This document shows positions 1-9,100 of a stretch of DNA of 49,495 bases, piece by piece. The DNA comes from an uncultured Desulfobulbaceae bacterium. GTDB lineage: Bacteria > Desulfobacterota > Desulfobulbia > Desulfobulbales > BM004. Position 1 is the first letter of the stretch. Every line of letters starts with the position of its first letter. The DNA lies in NCBI GenBank assembly GCA_947259115.1, contig CAMYKS010000030.1:1-49495 (forward strand), given 5' to 3'. The translations under genes and the position numbers were made by a program. A model generated the notes under the pieces. The model did no database searches and was not told where the DNA came from. It worked only from the letters and a program-made list of their open reading frames with translations.

Positions 1-54
1 TCTGTGCCTTTTGCACTAGCCTCTTCAAGATTAAGGCTGAGCCCACTGTCTCTG

Positions 55-79
55 ACCTGGCCCTGAGGACCAGGTTTTC
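55..79 (+). terminator. Probable rho-independent terminator of a gene left of the window
   Basis: A 6-bp stem (ACCTGG at 55-60, CCAGGT at 70-75) with a 9-base loop runs into a short T tract on the plus strand. It points away from rtcB, whose 3' end faces it at 95, so it would end a plus-strand transcript entering from outside the window. Read on the minus strand it has no T tract. Confidence 0.45.
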
Positions 80-94
80 TGTACTGAAATAAAA

Positions 95-1549
95 TTATCC
101 CTTAATCACCCCAAGCGGCCTAAGCCTTGCTACTTTACGTGCCAGTCCCGCCTCATGGACAACACGTACCACATCCTCCACATCCTTGTAAGCCTGAGGA
201 ATTTCTTCAACCAGGGTGGCCCGGCCCGCCCCCTTAACAATCACACCCATTTCAGCAAGCTCTGCAGTAACATTATGTCCCTTTGCTGCTTTTTTCGCTG
301 CATGCCGGCTCATCAGCCTGCCGGCGCCGTGACAGGTGGAACCAAAGGTTTCCTGCAGCGCTCTGTCCGTGCCGACAAGCACATAGGAATAGCGCCCCAT
401 ATCACCCGGAATGAGCACCGGCTGTCCGGTTTCCCGGTAAGCCTCGGGCACCTTGGGATGATGGGCCGGGAAGGCCCGGGTGGCTCCTTTGCGATGTACA
501 ACAACCTGACGCTGGCTGCCATGGACCTCATGGGTTTCAAACTTTGCAATATTGTGACAGACATCGTAGACCAGTTGCAGGCCCATTTTATGCGCACCAA
601 GGCCGAAAACCTGCTCAAAGGTGCGCCTGACCTCATCGGTTATAAGCTGCCTGTTGGCAAAGGCGAAATTTGCCGCAGCAGCCATGGCTGCCAGATATTG
701 TTTCCCTTCGGGTGAATGGACTGGAACACAGCATAATTCCCGGTCCGGCAGGTCAAAATTGTATTTTCGTGAAGCATTCTGCAGGAGACGGATATAATCG
801 CCGCATACCTGGTGTCCAAGCCCCCGTGACCCCGTATGGATGATGACGGTGACCTGGCCCTTGAAAAGACCTATGCCCCTTGCCAGTTCCTCCTCAAAAA
901 TAGTATCAACAAAGCCGATTTCAACAAAGTGATTACCGGAGCCCAGGGTGCCAAGCTGTCCCTGGCCACGGTCAAGGGCACGCGCAGAGACCATTTCAGG
1001 ATCAGCCCAGCCAAGACATCCGGATTCTTCAATGTGCAGCAGGTCATCCTGCCAGCCATAGCCATTTTTTACGGCCCATTGCGCTCCTTTTTCCAGAACG
1101 TTCTTCAGCTCTTTTTTGCCAAGCTTCAGATTGGTCCGCTTCGACCCTACACCGGAAGGTATATTGGCAAAGAGGTTTTCCACAAGGTTTACAATATCGT
1201 TTTCTATCTCATCCCTTACAAGAGAGGTGCGCAAGAGACGCACGCCGCAATTAATATCATATCCCACACCACCCGGAGAAACCACACCCTGATCAGGATC
1301 AAAGGCAGCAACTCCTCCGATGGGAAAACCATATCCCTGATGCATATCCGGCATTGCAAGGCTGCGACCGACAATACCCGGAAGGCAGGCGACATTTGCT
1401 ACCTGGCTTATACTTTTATCATGTTTTATGTGCTCAAGGAGGTTTCTGTCTAAAAAAAGCATGCCATCGGTGTGCATTTTGCCCTGCTTAGGCAAAAGCC
1501 AGCGGTACTTATCGACCTGCCTGAGATTATGGATGGTCAGCTCCTGCAT
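95..1549 (-). CDS. rtcB: RtcB RNA-splicing ligase
   Basis: A 484-aa protein of the RtcB family, the GTP- and Mn-dependent ligase that joins RNA 3'-phosphate (or 2',3'-cyclic phosphate) to 5'-OH ends; cytoplasmic. Family signatures visible in order are DMHQGYGFPIGGVAA, GGVGYDINCGVR (metal-binding Cys), GSGNHFVEIG, HTGSRGLGHQV (metal-binding His residues) and GSTCHGAGR near the C-terminus, which holds the His that is guanylylated in the family. The length is normal. The start is fixed by AGGAGGCATC just before the ATG. Archease, the known RtcB activator, lies immediately upstream on the same strand, supporting an RNA-repair pair. Confidence 0.96.
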   Translation of the reverse strand: MQELTIHNLRQVDKYRWLLPKQGKMHTDGMLFLDRNLLEHIKHDKSISQVANVACLPGIVGRSLAMPDMHQGYGFPIGGVAAFDPDQGVVSPGGVGYDINCGVRLLRTSLVRDEIENDIVNLVENLFANIPSGVGSKRTNLKLGKKELKNVLEKGAQWAVKNGYGWQDDLLHIEESGCLGWADPEMVSARALDRGQGQLGTLGSGNHFVEIGFVDTIFEEELARGIGLFKGQVTVIIHTGSRGLGHQVCGDYIRLLQNASRKYNFDLPDRELCCVPVHSPEGKQYLAAMAAAANFAFANRQLITDEVRRTFEQVFGLGAHKMGLQLVYDVCHNIAKFETHEVHGSQRQVVVHRKGATRAFPAHHPKVPEAYRETGQPVLIPGDMGRYSYVLVGTDRALQETFGSTCHGAGRLMSRHAAKKAAKGHNVTAELAEMGVIVKGAGRATLVEEIPQAYKDVEDVVRVVHEAGLARKVARLRPLGVIKG

Positions 1550-1568
1550 GATGCCTCCTGCTGCAAAA

Positions 1569-1991
1569 CTAGATATCTAAAAATATCCGGGCAGTCCATG
1601 TGTCATTTTTTTTACCGATAAAAAGCTGATGATAGGTAACGGCTTTTACGCCCAGCAATTCCTGGTCGCCGGCTGCATTAAATTTCTGCAGCCAGGCCTT
1701 TACCCGAACCTTGTTTTTAAGGACTGTTTCAACCTGTACACCTACGCAGACCAAACCTTTTGCATCATAAAGATAGAGAAATTCCTCCAGGAAATTAACC
1801 AGAAGCTCCTCCAGGTCATGGCCCGCAACTTCGATGACCGCAGGCTCGTTTTCCTGATGAGCATCTATCTGCCACATGATGTCAAAAAAAGCCCTGGCCG
1901 CCGACTCAAATACCTGCTCTTTCGTGCTGCCCCGGACTTCAAAACCTGTATCAGCAGTATGCTCAATAATTCGGTATAGCCCGGGTGTCAT
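1569..1991 (-). CDS. Archease, RtcB cofactor
   Basis: About 140 aa matching the archease family: an N-terminal IEHTADTGFEV motif (archease IEHTAD-type start), a middle LLVNFLEEFLYLYD motif and a C-terminal AVTYHQLFIG motif. Archease speeds guanylylation and turnover of RtcB in characterised systems. It ends 19 bases before rtcB starts, so the two are probably co-transcribed. An in-frame TTG at 2006 would add five residues; ATG 1991 is preferred because the conserved start follows it directly, though its ribosome site is weak. Confidence 0.9.
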   Translation of the reverse strand: MTPGLYRIIEHTADTGFEVRGSTKEQVFESAARAFFDIMWQIDAHQENEPAVIEVAGHDLEELLVNFLEEFLYLYDAKGLVCVGVQVETVLKNKVRVKAWLQKFNAAGDQELLGVKAVTYHQLFIGKKNDTWTARIFLDI

Positions 1992-2072
1992 GTATTTGTA
2001 TACCAATCCGGGCGCACAGGCCCGAATGTACTCTCACAAAACAGGCTTACCGAAACATATAATATAATCAGA

Positions 2073-2624
2073 TCAGGCACTTCCGACCACATCTCCATAG
2101 GTGGTGATGTCAATGCCGAACTTCTGAGCCGCAATTTTCCATTTCATGGGATCAGGTGTATTGAAAATTACATCGTCTTCAGCAGGGAGCATCAACCAAC
2201 CGTTATCGGCTAATTCATTTTCAAGCTGTCCCGGCCCCCAACCGGCATATCCAAGGAGAAAGAGATATTTTCCGGGCCCGGTATTGAGGGCAATATCCTG
2301 CAATATTTTAGGGTCACTGGACAGGCATACAGTTGCACTGACCTGCAACTGGCTTTGGGCCTGATAATCTGCTGTATACAAAATAAATCCTGATTCCATT
2401 TCAACCGGCCCCCCCAGGTAAACCGGAGGCAATTCAATATCAGGCACGAGGATATCAGCGCTCTTTAGAATTTCATCAAGTCGAATATCGGGGAGAGGAT
2501 TGTTGACCACCAGGCCTATGGCACCCTCTTCCGTATGTCCACACATGTATATAAGTTTTTCCCGAAAACGCGGGTCGGGCATCTTTGCGGTTGATATCAG
2601 AAAACTTCCCTGTAGACTTTCCAT
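2073..2624 (-). CDS. yqgE: YqgE/AlgH family protein (UPF0301)
   Basis: A 183-aa protein with the family hallmarks: the N-terminal SLQGSFLISTAKMPDPRF segment, GAIGLVVNNPL, the VYLGGPV loop and FLLGYAGWGPGQLENEL. Members are soluble cytoplasmic proteins of unknown biochemical role; AlgH was named for an effect on alginate regulation in Pseudomonas. It is the first gene of a minus-strand set with archease and rtcB (67-82 bases apart) and diverges from glgB. Nothing in the sequence ties it functionally to RNA repair. Confidence 0.93.
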   Translation of the reverse strand: MESLQGSFLISTAKMPDPRFREKLIYMCGHTEEGAIGLVVNNPLPDIRLDEILKSADILVPDIELPPVYLGGPVEMESGFILYTADYQAQSQLQVSATVCLSSDPKILQDIALNTGPGKYLFLLGYAGWGPGQLENELADNGWLMLPAEDDVIFNTPDPMKWKIAAQKFGIDITTYGDVVGSA

Positions 2625-2921
2625 GTCAATATTCTCTCTATGTATCTCCTAATCGGGCAGGATCTGGTTTTTTAAAGAAATTTACAGAAATTGCAAGCAC
2701 TTTGGGTTCTTTAATTCTGCACGTCACAGTCAGCAATCTACCTGCAGGCTACCATGACAAATACAAATTGCAAAGCAGGAGGAATTATTTAAGTAATTTC
2801 TCGCAAATAATAAGATTGTTGTCTGGCGTAAAATTGAATATATATATAAACTCCTTTAGAAATTTAAATAAATCCGCAGATTACATATGTTCTTTTACTA
2901 TAATCTGTCTTAAAAAGAGAA
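2625..2921. other. Divergent intergenic region, yqgE / glgB
   Basis: About 300 AT-rich bases between divergent genes. It must carry promoters for both sides, but no convincing -35/-10 pair or palindrome was found by eye. The glgB ATG has only a purine-rich AAAAAGAGAA stretch as a ribosome site. Confidence 0.4.
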
Positions 2922-5123
2922 ATGTCAAATTATATCAGTACACAGATTGACCGGGTCATTGCTTCTGACCACCATGACCCTTTTCAGGTTTTGGGTCTTC
3001 ATTTTATTGAACAGAAACCGAAGGCGGCACTGGTTCGGACCCTGCAGCCGGCCGCTGAGTCTGTCCAGATTGTCATAGGCGACACTAAACAGTATATGTA
3101 TAAGATGCGGCAGGAAGGGTTGTTTGAAATAGTGCTGCCTGAGTATTCCGAGCCGTTTGCATACCATTTAGAAGTTCAATATTACGACAAAACTATCCAA
3201 ACCACTGCAGATCCTTATTGTTTCCTGCCGCAGTTAGGCGATATGGACCGCTATCTTTTCAACAGCGGAACCCATTACAGACTTTATGATAAACTCGGCG
3301 CCCACCCAACAACCATTGATGGAATTGAAGGCACCATATTCAGGGTTTGGGCCCCCGGCGCCCGCAGAGTAAGTGTCATCGGCAATTTCAACTCCTGGGA
3401 CGGCAGGGTGCACCAGATGCGCAGCCTTGAAAATTCTGGAATCTGGGAACTTTTTATCCCGGGAATAGCAGATAAAGAACTCTACAAATTTGAGATCAGG
3501 ACCCAATATGGTGATTTGCTGGTTAAGTCTGATCCACTCCAGTTTTTCGGCGAAATTCGGCCCAAAACGGCCTCTGCTGTGTGCTCTTTGGATCACTATG
3601 CCTGGAGTGACAGTGAATGGCTTGAAAAAAGGAGAAGCAATGCACCCTATGATCAACCCATATCAATATACGAGATCCACCTCGGTTCCTGGCGCCGAGA
3701 TCCGGATGATCCCGAACGGTTCCTGACCTACAGGGAAATAGCAGATTCACTTGTTCCCTATGTTAAGGAGTTGGGATTTACCCATATTGAATTGATGCCG
3801 ATTATGGAGCATCCTCTGGACGAATCGTGGGGCTACCAGGTAACTGCCTATTACAGTGTTACCAGCAGATATGGCACCCCGGACGAACTCATGTACCTTA
3901 TTGACCTCTGCCATCAAAATGATATAGGCGTTTTACTCGACTGGGTACCGGCGCATTTTCCGACAGACGCCCATAGTCTTGCACGTTTTGACGGTACAGC
4001 CCTATATGAACACGAGGATCCCCGTCAGGGGTCCCATCCTGAGTGGGGCACCCTGGTTTTTAATTACGGCAGGAAAGAGGTCAGCAATTTTCTCATTGCC
4101 AACGCCCTGTTCTGGTTTGACAAGTATCATATCGACGGCCTGCGGGTCGATGCCGTTGCATCCATGCTCTATCTCGATTATTCACGTAAAGAAGGCGAGT
4201 GGGTCCCCAACTGTTATGGCGGCAGGGAGAATATTGACGCCGTTGAATTTCTGCGCCACCTTAACAGCATCATCTATGATCATTATCCCAACGTTATGAT
4301 AATAGCTGAGGAATCCACCAGTTTTTTCGGGGTGTCAAAACCGGCAGACGTTGGCGGCCTCGGGTTCGGCTTTAAGTGGAACATGGGCTGGATGAACGAC
4401 ACCTTAAGCTATATAAGCAAAGATCCCCTGTACAGGAAATACCACCACAACGCCCTCACCTTTTCTCTGTACTATGCATTTTCAGAAAACTTTATTCTTC
4501 CCATTTCCCATGATGAAGTTGTGCACGGCAAGGGTTCCCTGTTGGCTAAAATGCCGGGTGACCTTTGGCAGCAGTTTGCCAACCTGCGCCTCTTTCTCCT
4601 TATGCAATGGTGTCATCCCGGCAAAAAGCTTCTCTTCATGGGCAGTGAATTCGGCCAGTGGTCTGAATGGTATTGCAAAACAAGTCTTGAATGGCATTTG
4701 CCGGAACACAATGCACTGCATAAACAGCTGCAGGACTATGTCCAGGCATTGAACCATACCTACCTGGACAACCCGTCCCTGTGGCAGGTTGATTTTTCCT
4801 ATGACGGTTTTAAATGGCTTGATTTTAATGATGTTGACAATTCCGTCATCAGTTTTGCCCGTTTTGGTTTTGACCATGGCGAGCACCTTGTCTGTGTCTT
4901 CAATTTTACGCCCCAGGTAATATCCAATTATAAGATGGGAGTCCCGGCAGGGGGGTCTTATGAGGAAATTTTCAATTCTGATTCTCAAACATTTGGCGGC
5001 AGCAATGTCTCGAACAGCGAACAGTTGGATACTATCCATGAACCTTTTGGGTTTGCCCCCTATCATGTAAAGGTAACCCTGCCGCCCCTTGGCGGCATAG
5101 TGTTAAAACCGCTGCCGAGATGA
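2922..5123 (+). CDS. glgB: 1,4-alpha-glucan branching enzyme
   Basis: A 733-aa GH13 branching enzyme that forms alpha-1,6 branches in glycogen. It has the two N-terminal beta-sandwich modules (the second around GTIFRVWAPGARRVSVIG), the central TIM barrel and a C-terminal beta domain ending in LPPLGGIVLKP. Catalytic residues are visible: nucleophile Asp410 in GLRVDAV, acid/base Glu463 in IIAEES and Asp531 in PISHDEVVHGKGSL. The offsets equal those of E. coli GlgB plus five, so the gene is full length. It stands alone here, without glgA, glgC or glgP alongside. Confidence 0.97.
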   Translation: MSNYISTQIDRVIASDHHDPFQVLGLHFIEQKPKAALVRTLQPAAESVQIVIGDTKQYMYKMRQEGLFEIVLPEYSEPFAYHLEVQYYDKTIQTTADPYCFLPQLGDMDRYLFNSGTHYRLYDKLGAHPTTIDGIEGTIFRVWAPGARRVSVIGNFNSWDGRVHQMRSLENSGIWELFIPGIADKELYKFEIRTQYGDLLVKSDPLQFFGEIRPKTASAVCSLDHYAWSDSEWLEKRRSNAPYDQPISIYEIHLGSWRRDPDDPERFLTYREIADSLVPYVKELGFTHIELMPIMEHPLDESWGYQVTAYYSVTSRYGTPDELMYLIDLCHQNDIGVLLDWVPAHFPTDAHSLARFDGTALYEHEDPRQGSHPEWGTLVFNYGRKEVSNFLIANALFWFDKYHIDGLRVDAVASMLYLDYSRKEGEWVPNCYGGRENIDAVEFLRHLNSIIYDHYPNVMIIAEESTSFFGVSKPADVGGLGFGFKWNMGWMNDTLSYISKDPLYRKYHHNALTFSLYYAFSENFILPISHDEVVHGKGSLLAKMPGDLWQQFANLRLFLLMQWCHPGKKLLFMGSEFGQWSEWYCKTSLEWHLPEHNALHKQLQDYVQALNHTYLDNPSLWQVDFSYDGFKWLDFNDVDNSVISFARFGFDHGEHLVCVFNFTPQVISNYKMGVPAGGSYEEIFNSDSQTFGGSNVSNSEQLDTIHEPFGFAPYHVKVTLPPLGGIVLKPLPR

Positions 5124-5505
5124 GCCCCGCAGAATCAATTGAATCTTCTCCCGCAGATCGGGAGACCTCATGAAGCCCCCTAAAAGAGGGCGAACTACTT
5201 CCTGGTTTGAATATTGAATATCGAACAAGAAATTTTGAATGATGAAATTACACAACAGGAAAGACTATATAACTTTCATGAGTTATCTTCTCTAAGGTCA
5301 AGTAACTTTCGGAGAAAAGAAGGAAGTCCAGTTGCTGAACTTTTTAACTCCTTCGACATTCTGCGGTTCCTTGTTCGATATTCTGCGATTCGTTTTTTAA
5401 ATTATCCCGTTCAATTTCTCGCCGGATCGGTTGAACCTATCCGGGTCCACCACCAAGGTGGTGGGTTCATGAATAATTATTAAAGTACACCATGGGAGGG
5501 TGAAC
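5124..5505. repeat. Intergenic repeat block with inverted 17-mers and a GC hairpin
   Basis: There is no convincing gene in this stretch. A 17-base motif, GAATATCGAACAAGAAA at 5216-5232, returns inverted at 5367-5383 with one mismatch. A perfect 8-bp hairpin (CCACCACC, AA, GGTGGTGG) occupies 5447-5464. An 89-codon open frame across 5214-5483 simply reads the repeats. The pattern looks like a dispersed intergenic repeat of the genome. Confidence 0.5.
5147..5165 (+). terminator. Hairpin after glgB
   Basis: A perfect 7-bp stem TCTCCCG / CGGGAGA with a CAGAT loop starts 24 bases after the glgB stop. No T run follows, so it is either a weak terminator or an RNA-stability hairpin. A second imperfect hairpin (GCCCCCT / AGAGGGC) follows at about 5175-5191. 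Confidence 0.35.
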
Positions 5506-5706
5506 ATGTCCTCAGTAGACGAAATACTGCCAGCCGGCGACAAGATGAAAAAAACGTTATGCTGGATCAGTGAAATGCTTAAATCCCATCCCGAAAAAAA
5601 CAGGGGGCAGATAATAAGTGATGCTGAAATTCGCTTTGATCTCTCCCCGAAAGAGTGTGATTTCATTGACCGCAAACTGCGGGATGACATTTCCGAATGT
5701 GATTAA
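5506..5706 (+). CDS. Small hypothetical protein, 66 aa
   Basis: A short open frame preceded by a strong GGGAGGG ribosome site 5 bases before the ATG, which argues that it is translated. The product is acidic and soluble with a predicted helical centre (KKTLCWISEMLKSHPEKN) and a second helix in ECDFIDRKLRDDI. It has no membrane segment or signal peptide and one Cys near each end. It sits between glgB and the V/A-ATPase operon, about 250 bases from the latter, with no evidence of a shared function. I do not recognise the family. Confidence 0.6.
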   Translation: MSSVDEILPAGDKMKKTLCWISEMLKSHPEKNRGQIISDAEIRFDLSPKECDFIDRKLRDDISECD

Positions 5707-5958
5707 TTACAGGGGGTCTGTATGAAAGCTGGACCCTTCTTTGCGTAACCGAACAAATCTCTCGCCCTTCTTCTCCTCTTTCCCCACAAAATCTTTTCTG
5801 GTTTTTTCCTTTGTTATCTGGTATATAGAAATATATAACTTTTCATCTTCGGCACAGTTTTATGTGCTGCCAACTTAAAGTGGAGGGCTTTATATGCTTT
5901 CCCGGGCTCCTGTTCCTTTTTTACGGGTCCTCTCCACTTGTATTGCAAGAGGTTCTTT

Positions 5959-6282
5959 ATGGAAAAAGATCTGTTGCAAGCCGTAATCAAGGTCGAATCC
6001 GAAATCCACCAATCCATCGAATCCGAGAGAAAAAAAGCCGCGGAATGGCTGGAGTCTGTCCGTATTTCACTGAGTCAGGAACTTGAAGCAAAAAAACAGC
6101 AATTGGAAGAGGAATACGCTCAAGCACTTGAGACAACATCCACTGAGTGCGAAATTAAAGCAAGAAAAGAAATTGCAGTTGTACATAGGCTGGCAGAACA
6201 CCTGGAGAATATTCCCGATGATATCCTGCAGGATGTTGTGAGGGAATTTCTGCCGGAAATTTTGCCGGAAGAGCACAGGTGA
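5959..6282 (+). CDS. V/A-type ATPase subunit H/G (peripheral stalk)
   Basis: A 107-aa, highly charged coiled-coil protein (SERKKAAEWLESVRISLSQ onward, then a Glu/Lys-rich helix to about residue 75) that fits the small peripheral-stalk subunit, which pairs with subunit E as a stator. It opens the ATPase operon directly before subunit I, the usual position of the H/G gene in bacterial and archaeal V/A-ATPase operons. Low-complexity coiled coils carry weak family signal, so the call leans on context. Seven bases separate it from the next gene. Confidence 0.75.
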   Translation: MEKDLLQAVIKVESEIHQSIESERKKAAEWLESVRISLSQELEAKKQQLEEEYAQALETTSTECEIKARKEIAVVHRLAEHLENIPDDILQDVVREFLPEILPEEHR

Positions 6283-6289
6283 AAAAACA

Positions 6290-8248
6290 GTGATTGTCAG
6301 GATGTCAAAGGTTGAAATTGTCGGCCCCCGCCAGCTGCTGGGGGAAACACTTTCACTGGTTCGCAAAAAGGGGAATCTGCATATTGAACCCTCTGCCGTT
6401 GGCTTTGTGGATGATATACATAAGCGTGAGATCCACTCTCTCCTGCCTGACGAAAAGGCTCTCTTTGAAAAGATTTTTCTGCAGGAACTTGAAAACAAAT
6501 TAAACAACCTCTTTCAATGTTTACCGGGCGAAACATTCAGGGAGAGCTTTCTTTCTCCCCGGCCAATCATTGATACTGTCAGCAGGACTCTGGATGACCA
6601 TCTTGCAATGTGCCAGGCACTCTGTGAAAAACGGGAGGCAATTCAGCACGACCTTCTGGAATTCAGCGGCTATAAAGTTTTTCTGGCTACCGTCTCAACC
6701 TTGCTGGATAAAATTCAGTTAACCCCGGATCTGGATTATATCGGCATCACCCTAAAGGACGAGAAGTCAGTGGATATCCTGAAAGGCAGCCTGAATTGCC
6801 TTGCCGATGCATCCTGTGAACTTCTCACGATTGCCTCGGAAGATGGGGCACTGGTTGGACTTATTGCTGCAACGAAAGATTCATCAGGAGATATCCGGTC
6901 TCTTTTGAGCCAAAAGAAAATGCCCGAGTTCACTTTCCCGGAATCGATACAAAACATGACCTTTGTCAGAAAAGTGGAATATCTTCAGGGGCAGATACAG
7001 GAAAGTGAAGCGAACCTGCAGGCAGTTGATACGAACCTTGCCCAATTCGCCCAACGTTGGGGTCCAATGTATAAAGCTGCCCTTGCTTGGGTACGCGAAC
7101 AGCTTTCCATCATCCAGGCCTCAGCTTTTTCCTTTGAAACAGCAATGTGTTTCTTTATTTACGGCTGGATGCCGGCTGAAAAGGTCGCTTCCCTGAGTGG
7201 AGCCCTGCAGAAGAATTTTGCCGGACGTGTGGTGCTTGAGGAAATTGATATCCGCACCGAGGACCTAGAACGGGTCCCAGTGGTCCTGCAGAACCCGCAA
7301 TACTTTAAACCATTCGAAAATTTTACCCGTCTGCTGCCCCTCCCCTCTTATACCTCCTATGACCCTACCCTGTTCATCGGCCTTTTTTTTCCGCTGTTTT
7401 TCGGGTTAATTCTCGGCGATACAGGCTACGGGCTCATACTTCTTTTTCTTTCCAGCCTGGCAACACGCCTGGTCAGGAAAAATCCCTTATTCCAGGATGG
7501 AGCCAGAATTTTGAGATTCTGCTCTCTGTACGCCATTGTCTTCGGCTTTCTGTACGGAGAATTCTTTGGAGATTTCGGTCACACGGTGCTGGGAATGAAG
7601 CCGGTGTTCATTGACCGTCAGAAAAACATTATCCCCATGCTTTATTTTGCCATGGCAATCGGCCTGGCCCATGTCACTTTGGGTCTTGCCCTGGGGTTTG
7701 TCAGTGCCTTGCGGCGTCATACAAAAAAAGAGGCCCTGGTAAAACTTTTACATATAATTTTTATATTCCTCATTGTAGCCCTGATCATAACCTTTATCGG
7801 CTTTTTCCCTGAATTACTGACACGACCCTTAATTATCAGTATCCTCATTCTCTGTCCTCTGCTCCTCTTCTCCGGCGGACTCCTTGCTCCCCTGGAACTC
7901 CTTAAAAATATCGGCAATATTATCTCCTATGCCAGGATTATGGCGATCGGTCTCACCTCGGTTCTGCTGGCCAATATTGCCAACCAGCTTTCCGGCTTAA
8001 CCGGCGATATTATTCTAGGCTTAATCGTCGGGGGAATCATTCACCTTATCGGCATTACAATTGGAGTCTTTTCTTCATCTATTCATTCTCTGCGTCTCCA
8101 TTATGTTGAATTTTTTGACAAATTTATTGAGCTAGGAGGCAGAAAATACAGGCCTTTTTCCTCCAATCAGAAAAATGAAGCTGAAAAGGATATTCCACAG
8201 CAAGACAGTGAGCCCCATGACAAACTGCATGGGAGCCCAAATAAGTGA
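6290..8248 (+). CDS. V/A-type ATPase subunit I (membrane a-subunit)
   Basis: A 652-aa protein with a soluble N-terminal half (about 1-360) followed by roughly seven or eight hydrophobic segments, the layout of V-type subunit I/a that forms the ion half-channels against the K ring. Family stretches include FFPLFFGLILGDTGYGL, YGEFFGDFGHTVLG and NIISYARIMAIGLTSV, which holds the essential Arg. The GTG start at 6290 gives the typical MIVRMSKV opening; an ATG at 6302 is possible but abuts its own AGG. The tail (residues about 625-652) is polar and poorly conserved. Confidence 0.95.
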   Translation: MIVRMSKVEIVGPRQLLGETLSLVRKKGNLHIEPSAVGFVDDIHKREIHSLLPDEKALFEKIFLQELENKLNNLFQCLPGETFRESFLSPRPIIDTVSRTLDDHLAMCQALCEKREAIQHDLLEFSGYKVFLATVSTLLDKIQLTPDLDYIGITLKDEKSVDILKGSLNCLADASCELLTIASEDGALVGLIAATKDSSGDIRSLLSQKKMPEFTFPESIQNMTFVRKVEYLQGQIQESEANLQAVDTNLAQFAQRWGPMYKAALAWVREQLSIIQASAFSFETAMCFFIYGWMPAEKVASLSGALQKNFAGRVVLEEIDIRTEDLERVPVVLQNPQYFKPFENFTRLLPLPSYTSYDPTLFIGLFFPLFFGLILGDTGYGLILLFLSSLATRLVRKNPLFQDGARILRFCSLYAIVFGFLYGEFFGDFGHTVLGMKPVFIDRQKNIIPMLYFAMAIGLAHVTLGLALGFVSALRRHTKKEALVKLLHIIFIFLIVALIITFIGFFPELLTRPLIISILILCPLLLFSGGLLAPLELLKNIGNIISYARIMAIGLTSVLLANIANQLSGLTGDIILGLIVGGIIHLIGITIGVFSSSIHSLRLHYVEFFDKFIELGGRKYRPFSSNQKNEAEKDIPQQDSEPHDKLHGSPNK

Positions 8249-8287
8249 GTCATCATGACACGCAAATGAATGCATAGGAGGTACAAT

Positions 8288-8503
8288 ATGGACAAAATAC
8301 TGATAGCTTTTGCAGCAGCTCTGGCAATTGGCTTGCCGGCCCTTGCCACCGCCTGGGCCCAATCTAAAATCGGGGCCGCCGGGGCAGGAAGCCTGGCAGA
8401 AAAACCGGAGCTTTCCGGAACGATCATCATACTGGTGGCGATTCCGGAAACCATGGTAATTCTTGGTTTTGTTGTTGCTGTAATCATTCTGCTCGGAGGA
8501 TAG
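8288..8503 (+). CDS. V/A-type ATPase subunit K (proteolipid c-ring)
   Basis: A 71-aa hydrophobic hairpin: helix 1 about residues 4-24, a Gly/Ala-rich loop (KIGAAGAGSLAEKPE) and helix 2 about 44-70. Glu54 in AIPETMVILG is the ion-carrying carboxylate. This is the single-hairpin form, unlike the duplicated four-helix NtpK of Enterococcus. Gln25 and Thr55 could help bind Na+, but the sequence alone does not settle Na+ versus H+. A good AGGAGG ribosome site precedes the ATG. Confidence 0.93.
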   Translation: MDKILIAFAAALAIGLPALATAWAQSKIGAAGAGSLAEKPELSGTIIILVAIPETMVILGFVVAVIILLGG

Positions 8504-8506
8504 GAT

Positions 8507-9100
8507 TTGGGCCTCCAGGAACTTTTAGACAGCCTGAAAAAAAATGAGCAGAAGCAGATAGATGATATTTGGCAGGCAACAAAAAACGAGGCAGGCACAT
8601 TGCGCCAGCAGGTTGATGAAGCAATTACCGATATCACCAAAAACCATGCTGTGCAGCTTGATTCCGCCTGCCGAAAATCCAGGCGCTCAATTTTTGCAGA
8701 AACCGAAATCAAGGCCCGGGAGCAAAAACTTTTTACCTACCAAAAATTGGATCAGGCATTACTGAATACTGCTGTCAAGCTGCTGCCCGGGTTGAGAAAC
8801 CAGAGATACGAAACGGTATTTGCATGCCTGGCGGCTGAATTGCCGGCCAGGCAATGGGAAAAAGTCGTTGTTAATCCCGCTGACATGGGATTGGCAGCAA
8901 GGTTTTTTGCTGCAGACATTGTGCAGCCGGACCCAACCATCAGCGGCGGCATAACTGCCACTGCAGCAGAAGGAAAAATTACTGTTGCCAATACATTTGA
9001 AAAAAGACTGGAGAGAAAATGGCTCCATATTCTCCCTAAAATAATTGCAGTACTTGAAAAACGTTATGAGAAAACAGGGTCTTCTGAAATCACTGCATGA
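8507..9100 (+). CDS. V/A-type ATPase subunit E (peripheral stalk)
   Basis: A 197-aa protein with an N-terminal coiled coil (about 1-85) and a small globular C-terminal domain, as in subunit E of the stator. The C-terminal ISGGITATAAEGKITVANTF segment matches the family's conserved GG-G-I-V-NT pattern. The TTG start lies three bases after the K stop and is preceded by GGAGGATAGGA, so the start codon is weak but the ribosome site is strong. Its 3' end overlaps the next gene by 35 bases. Confidence 0.88.
   Translation: MGLQELLDSLKKNEQKQIDDIWQATKNEAGTLRQQVDEAITDITKNHAVQLDSACRKSRRSIFAETEIKAREQKLFTYQKLDQALLNTAVKLLPGLRNQRYETVFACLAAELPARQWEKVVVNPADMGLAARFFAADIVQPDPTISGGITATAAEGKITVANTFEKRLERKWLHILPKIIAVLEKRYEKTGSSEITA

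Noticed and set aside
155..715. Long plus-strand open frames opposite rtcB (also 836-1453)
   Set aside because: These are antisense shadows of a strongly conserved gene; their translations have no family character.
5214..5483. 89-codon open frame between glgB and the small gene
   Set aside because: It reads through the inverted repeats and hairpin, and has no ribosome site and no family signal.
5722..5748. Eight-codon leader-like frame MKAGPFFA after the small gene
   Set aside because: It has a possible AGGGGG site, but no attenuator-type structure and no codon pattern that would support a regulatory leader.
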